Below, one piece after another: positions 58,854 through 64,000 of a stretch of DNA of 64,000 bases. Under the pieces are notes generated by a model, which was not told the DNA's origin, did no database searches, and saw nothing but the letters and a program-made list of their open reading frames with translations. The number at the start of each line of letters is the position of its first letter. Positions within the stretch are counted from its first letter, which is position 1. Source of the DNA: Phaeotremella fagi (Eukaryota; Basidiomycota; Tremellomycetes; Tremellales; Phaeotremellaceae); assembly GCA_001599715.1 (NCBI GenBank), contig BCHU01000014.1, positions 124,001-188,000 on the forward strand, read 5' to 3'. A program made the position numbers and the translations under genes.

Positions 58854-61800
58854 CTACTTTACATCGTTACTCTTAACTGTTTTAACAGGTAAAAGGGAAC
58901 CAACTAAAGCCCCAATCCCAGCTAAATTATTTTTACTGTTCTGAACCAAATTCCTTCTTTTATTCGAATGTGAAGGTCCAGAACCGTCATGTTCGTCAAT
59001 AACGAAACTATCATCAGAGAGTTCACTATTCGATCTATCCCTTGTTTGAGGTGATTTATGGGGTGATCGACTACCGTCAGATAACATCGACCAAGATTCT
59101 TCACTCCCCTCGTGACCCTCCCTATCTCTTGATAGAGGTCGTGAGGGATCGTTACTGTTATTGTTACTGTTACTGACACTTTCTCTACGTGAACTGGAAC
59201 CTGATTTCCAACCTGGTGATTTTATTGAACCAGTTATTGACACCCGTCTAGGTTTTTTCGTTGAGGCATCTGATTGTCGACGATTAGAGGTCAAGGGATG
59301 GAGAAGCGTCGTGGTGACTTTATCTAACGGGTTGGAATCTTTATCTTTATTTGCTGGTGGGGGTTTGATGATTGATTTGGCGTATTCCTAAAATCAAGCT
59401 CAATCAGAGGGAATTCCTGAAGAAAGTTGGAAAACCTACCAGATCTCGATAAATCGCTTCAATCGCACGAGAAACCCCATTCTCCTATTATCCAAATCAA
59501 CATATCATCCCCAATGAAAGGTATGGAAAACATACCTTCCGAATCATAGCCCCAACAATCTTAGCTTTCGCGATCTGTTTCTCATCCGTCGTAGCTTTTA
59601 TCAAAGCCTCAGCTAGATGTTCAGCAGTCAATTTCCTAACTGCCGAACCGACGTTCAAAGATTCCACACGTTCAGACCAGAAGGCTTGATCTCCAAAGAA
59701 AGGTTTGATGATAGTTGGCTAAGAGGGTTAGATACAATCCAAGTTTTCCTTGAGATGTTAAGGATACTTACAATACCAGCTAAGTGTTTGTCAGTATCCA
59801 ACTTCTTGCTCGTTGACGTGACTTACCTCGTAAACTCGCACCATTGGTTCCTGCACCACCGTGATGACAAGCAGCGTCGATCCTAGGGAATAACCAAGAA
59901 TGATCAATAGAGTCGATAGAGCTACACTGGATGTCAGTTTTGAAGCCTCAATCTCCGAAACGACTAACAAAATCTCAGGAGGATATTTGATCCCATCAGC
60001 ACCACTCTTATCATCAGTTTCATCCTTCCCACTCTTGCCCTCCGTATCACCCTTGTTCCCCTCCTTCGTATCTTTACTTCCACGATCTGACCATCCCTTT
60101 GACAAGATCGCATGTACACCAGAAGCAATGACCGCGTCGACGACGCAACGTGTCATCTCCTCCGGATCTGAGACTACGATAGACCCAAATCCTCTGTTCG
60201 GAATTCAGTATATATCTCAGAATGAGGGGATAAAAGATGGTACTGACATATAAACAACTTTTTTATCATTTTTATGAGCGTTATCAATAAACTCAAGTAA
60301 TCCTTCCGGTGGAGACCATTTCTTTTCTTTTTCCTTTGCAGCTGCTTCATCAGCGTTCTCAAGGAACCAGTATCCAGTGACGTGGATCCATTCAGTCCAA
60401 TCTAAAGGTGGTGGAACAACGTTTGGTGAAAAATTATATAGAAACGGGACTAGGACTCGGTCAGTACAACTAAAACTCAACCACTGATATAGACCCACTC
60501 TTGTGTTGTTCGAGTTTATCGAAATTCGTCGGATCGATTTCCAACACTTTTCTTCTGAATCTGTTGATTTGACCTGAGATGGCTCTCCAGAAAACTTGAT
60601 CGAACATTGTATAAGTCATGTAATTGTATGCGCCACCTCGTTTGTGTTCCGGAACGGCGAAGGCGTGTGGATAAGCTCTAGTCCTCGTCCAAGGCATCTA
60701 TTCATGATTTCAGCTTGCTTTTCACCTGTATGATAAGGTGGTTGAGCTCACGGTAAAAGCTCTGAAATAAGGTATTCTCAGAGCTTCAGCTATATGTATC
60801 CCACCCATCGCACTTGGTGATTCAATAAGTAGATCAGAACCCTGACACGCTTCCCAAGATGAATTCAACAAATCATCGAGCCAACCTCGGAACTAACTAT
60901 TGTCAGCTAATTTCATTGCAACAAAATACAGAACGTACCTTCTGTAAACCCTCTTTCAAGAATGAAACAGTGAACATCCCATTATCCACACACATCTGCA
61001 TCAATTCAGCGGGATCACCACCAACAGAAGCGAATTCGATCCCGTGCTACCCAAGTATCTATTAGTATAATCCATCAAAAAGAAGAAATTCGACTTACAC
61101 CCTCAACCCAATCCTTGTATTCCCCATGAGAAGCGATTCTAGTATGATGACCCTCAGCCTGTAAACCTTTACACAAAGCGATATAAGGTTGTACATCTCC
61201 TCTACTACCAATAGTCAAACAAGTAATTCTCATGGGTTCGGGTTTAAATTCCAAAAAAGTCGATGTGGTACTTTCGAACAATGGAGAAGGTGAAACCAAA
61301 GGTAAACCATCGTTTGAAGTTGATTGTGAAGAATCTAAAGTCATCGATGTGGATTCATCTAAATCGTCCATCACTCTATCATGTAATTTTTCAGCGTCCT
61401 CAGACGTGACTATTGGATTTCGTGATGGTGATTCAGCGTTCAATCTGACTGATTCCATGCGTTCTTCCAATAACGTTACGCAAGCTTTCCTTCTTTTCGA
61501 TGATGAGAATTCGAGGAAAATCTCTTCATGGCCTTTGATCACAACTATTAAACCGTGATGACCGAATCGGAAAGCTTTCTGAGCTTTCAAACCGTACAGA
61601 TCTCTTATTGGGATCATCATCTGTAAAAGGGTTAGCTACTTCTATCAGCAGAGAAACTGCAACTAACCTTGGTCTTGTAAAGCAATTGAGAGGAACGGAA
61701 ACAGAAAAAATTGGTAGAAACGAAGAATCTACCGGAAACCGGTAAAACTCGATACAGATAACCAGGGAAGTCTGAAATTCATACGTTAATACTTGACCCC

Positions 61801-64000
61801 CTCAACACCGAAAACCACTTACGATCAATCAATTCTTCCTTCTCAGAAAGTGAAAACACGTTTCTAAATTTACGTGCAGTTTCCATATCCTCTTGAAACC
61901 CACTTTCAGATTTTTCCATCATCGAGAAATGACCACCGGTAGTTGTTCGACTAGAACTAGAGATATCCGAAGTGAAAGACAATCTTTGTTTCCTTTTCGA
62001 ATCACCGTCTCCAGCGTTGGGATTAACGAATTCATCATCACTAGTTCCGTAATCTTCATCATCTTCTATCATAGGTTCAACGACTTCTTTCACCGTCTCT
62101 CTCGTACTCGTGGTAGGCGGTGATTTACCTAGATTAGATTGTGATGAGGGTGAAGTACCGAATAACCTCGATGCTGGATTTTTGATCCACTTCGATCCCC
62201 ACCCGCTGGGTTTATCGTTCTCCATACTAGGAGGTGGTCGACCCGCTTGACGAGGTGGATAACCGTCATCTTCAACATCGTCCGATACCTCAGGTTCAAT
62301 TTCGGTGAATACCGGTCGTTGACGTAGAGTCTCCAAGGAATCGTTAGATTTCTTATGCGATCTACCGATAAATGGAATAGGTATTGATGGGATTGGAATG
62401 GATATCCCACTTGATTCGTTTTCGTTTGAATCCTTCGATGTGAATGGTCGAAGTACTGAACCGATTTTTGGCAGGGTGAGATTAGTGAGATGATGCGTTA
62501 GACCTTCAACCTCAGATCGGTTCCTCTTGATGGTGGCAACACTACCTTCCATGTTCTCGTTGGCTGCTTCTAACGAAACACTCGATTTGACACGGGGTAA
62601 ATCAGAGGGTGGTCTGGCATCGAGTAATTGTTGGATGGAGTTGAGAGCGTGATCGTTATCCTGGAATGACGCGAAGAAGTAGCTATCTACTGACATCTGA
62701 TCGTCTGAATCGACCACTTTGATCTGTGCAAGTTAGCTATACATTCTACCTAAACTCAAGATCATATCTTACCTCAATAGTCTCTGCGAATTCCAACGTA
62801 GGACTTTTCTCAACCTCCAAAATAGCTTCGAGAGGGATGATAAGCTAATTGGATTTTAGTCAAGGACAAAGTAAAGTCAAAAATGATTGAACCAACCTTG
62901 ACACTCTCCCCTTCATGTTGAGTTTTGAACATGACCTTCTGAATAGCTTTAATCCAGTCATCCCGACTGGATTCAGTATCAGCAGTAAAAGTATAATTCC
63001 GTTCCGAAGTTCGAAGTTTGAATCTCGTTTCGTCAATAGCATCGCAACTAGACGCATATTGAAGAGAAACATTGCCTTTTGGGAAGTATGGATCCTGTCA
63101 ATCTGTCAGAGGGTTCTACGGGATTTATAAGTGTGACTTTGACTTACCGCTGTACTTTCGTACCAACTGAGTACATCGTTCCGTAACACGAACCAATATT
63201 TGGTATTCAGTTTTGTACGAGATGCCTTCTTTTGTAGAGGACCGGTTTTGACTATAACATTCTAAGAGTATTAGATATGACTCAAAACTGTGGATTTACC
63301 TCTTTATCAGGCATATGAGCGAAAAAGCATATATGTCGTTTCGTCAGATACATATATCCCTTGAGCACTAAACACGTCAGTCGGGGGTGGAAATGGAAAT
63401 CTCGAGAACACTCACTGACGCTCCTCAACAACCAACATCTCATTTCATCAAGTACCTCTTCCCTTTCAGCCAATCCAAATACTTGCATCAATTTCTGACC
63501 CAATTTCTCCCTTCTCAGATGCATCCTTTCAGCTTCAGTAGGTCTAGCCATGGTATCTTCGATTAGTTCCGCTGGACCATCAGATTCACGTAAAGCAGCG
63601 GAAAGATTTCCATCGCTTGGAAGTTCGTCTGTCTTCAATCCTGGTTGGTCATCTAAAGCCGGTGCTAAAGTCATTGAACCTTGTGCAGCTCTATACATCT
63701 CCTCCTGCTCTTCTTCGCCCGCTATCGTCTCTTCTTTCGCTATCCTATCAGAAATCTCTTGACGAGTGATACTGTCGGATAGAGGTTCGCTGCCTGAACT
63801 ATCAAGACTAGTTCGACTTTCAGGTTCGAACGGATCTTCTAATTTCACGGTTTCATCTGGAGAAGCTAATTTTTTCCGTAATTGATAATTCAGTTCCGAT
63901 CGGCCTGGTGAGTGAGCACGTCGAGCTATAGTGTTGGCTCTGAAAGGGAATGATAGGAGTCGACCTGTTTCTCTGAGATCATGAGAACTAGGTTGGGTGG
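58854..64000 (-). CDS. ATG26: UDP-glucose:sterol glucosyltransferase ATG26 (5' end beyond window)
   Basis: Partial; 1435 aa in the window, open at 64000. Exons: 64000-63416, 63367-63300, 63261-63148, 63094-62897, 62844-62773, 62723-61823, 61771-61668, 61620-61099, 61046-60939, 60892-60752, 60697-60499, 60455-60248, 60193-59969, 59921-59827, 59779-59772 (8 nt), 59718-59536, 59484-59440, 59387-58854. Domains in order: GRAM ([32 protein letters not shown]), PH ([20 protein letters not shown]), a disordered acidic insert, second GRAM ([20 protein letters not shown]), then GT28/UGT ([65 protein letters not shown]). It makes sterol glucosides. The tail is Ser/Arg-rich. The 8-nt exon restores LRAGIPTII. 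Confidence 0.94.

Overview
The window is nuclear DNA from a basidiomycete fungus, most likely a tremellomycete yeast of the Cryptococcus/Kwoniella type. The reasons are very intron-rich genes (up to 24 exons), introns mostly 40-65 nt with GT...CTNA...AG signals, GRAM/PH sterol glucosyltransferase, a siderophore transporter, and housekeeping proteins of fungal type. There are no operons, no CRISPR and no recognisable transposon. All gene models were spliced by hand; each conserved model was checked for a total length divisible by 3 and for family motifs running across the joins. Some ORF-style starts at TTG or GTG were replaced by the first ATG.

Layout. 0.5-3.0 kb: a SET-domain plus TAD3 (tRNA A34 deaminase subunit) fusion gene. 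3.6-7.3 kb: three small lineage-specific genes, two of them paralogous. 7.7-17.8 kb: SEC2 (Rab exchange factor) and SEC4 (its Rab GTPase) on the minus strand with 5-oxoprolinase (OXP1) on the plus strand between them. 18.1-24.6 kb: NIC96 nucleoporin and mitochondrial FAD glycerol-3-phosphate dehydrogenase (GUT2), convergent. 24.6-31 kb: an island of small orphan genes (acidic Ser/Asp proteins, a 33-bp minisatellite gene, a small secreted protein). 31.0-36.7 kb: ARG3, uL30m, a LYC1-like acetyltransferase and threonine aldolase. 37.4-40.3 kb: mitochondrial-type NAD(H) kinase, an intron-containing tRNA-Pro(CGG) and uS17m, which a plain ORF scan misses. 40.8-43.8 kb: a Ser/Pro-rich protein and POP5. 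45.6-48 kb: a siderophore transporter with two perfect ATCWGATAA sites upstream. 49.9-57.4 kb: a 904-aa Ser-rich protein, two more members of the small secreted family and a secreted aspartic protease. 58.0-64.0 kb: complex I subunit NDUFB7 and ATG26 sterol glucosyltransferase, which runs off the right edge.

Themes. Many genes serve mitochondria (GUT2, ARG3, uL30m, NADK, uS17m, NDUFB7). SEC2 and SEC4 form a functional pair in one locus. Very small exons (8, 10, 15 and 15 nt) and in-frame introns mean ORF-based annotation will misread several genes. The best candidates for undescribed biology are the SET-TAD3 fusion, the three-member small secreted family with one conserved intron, and the orphan-gene island.
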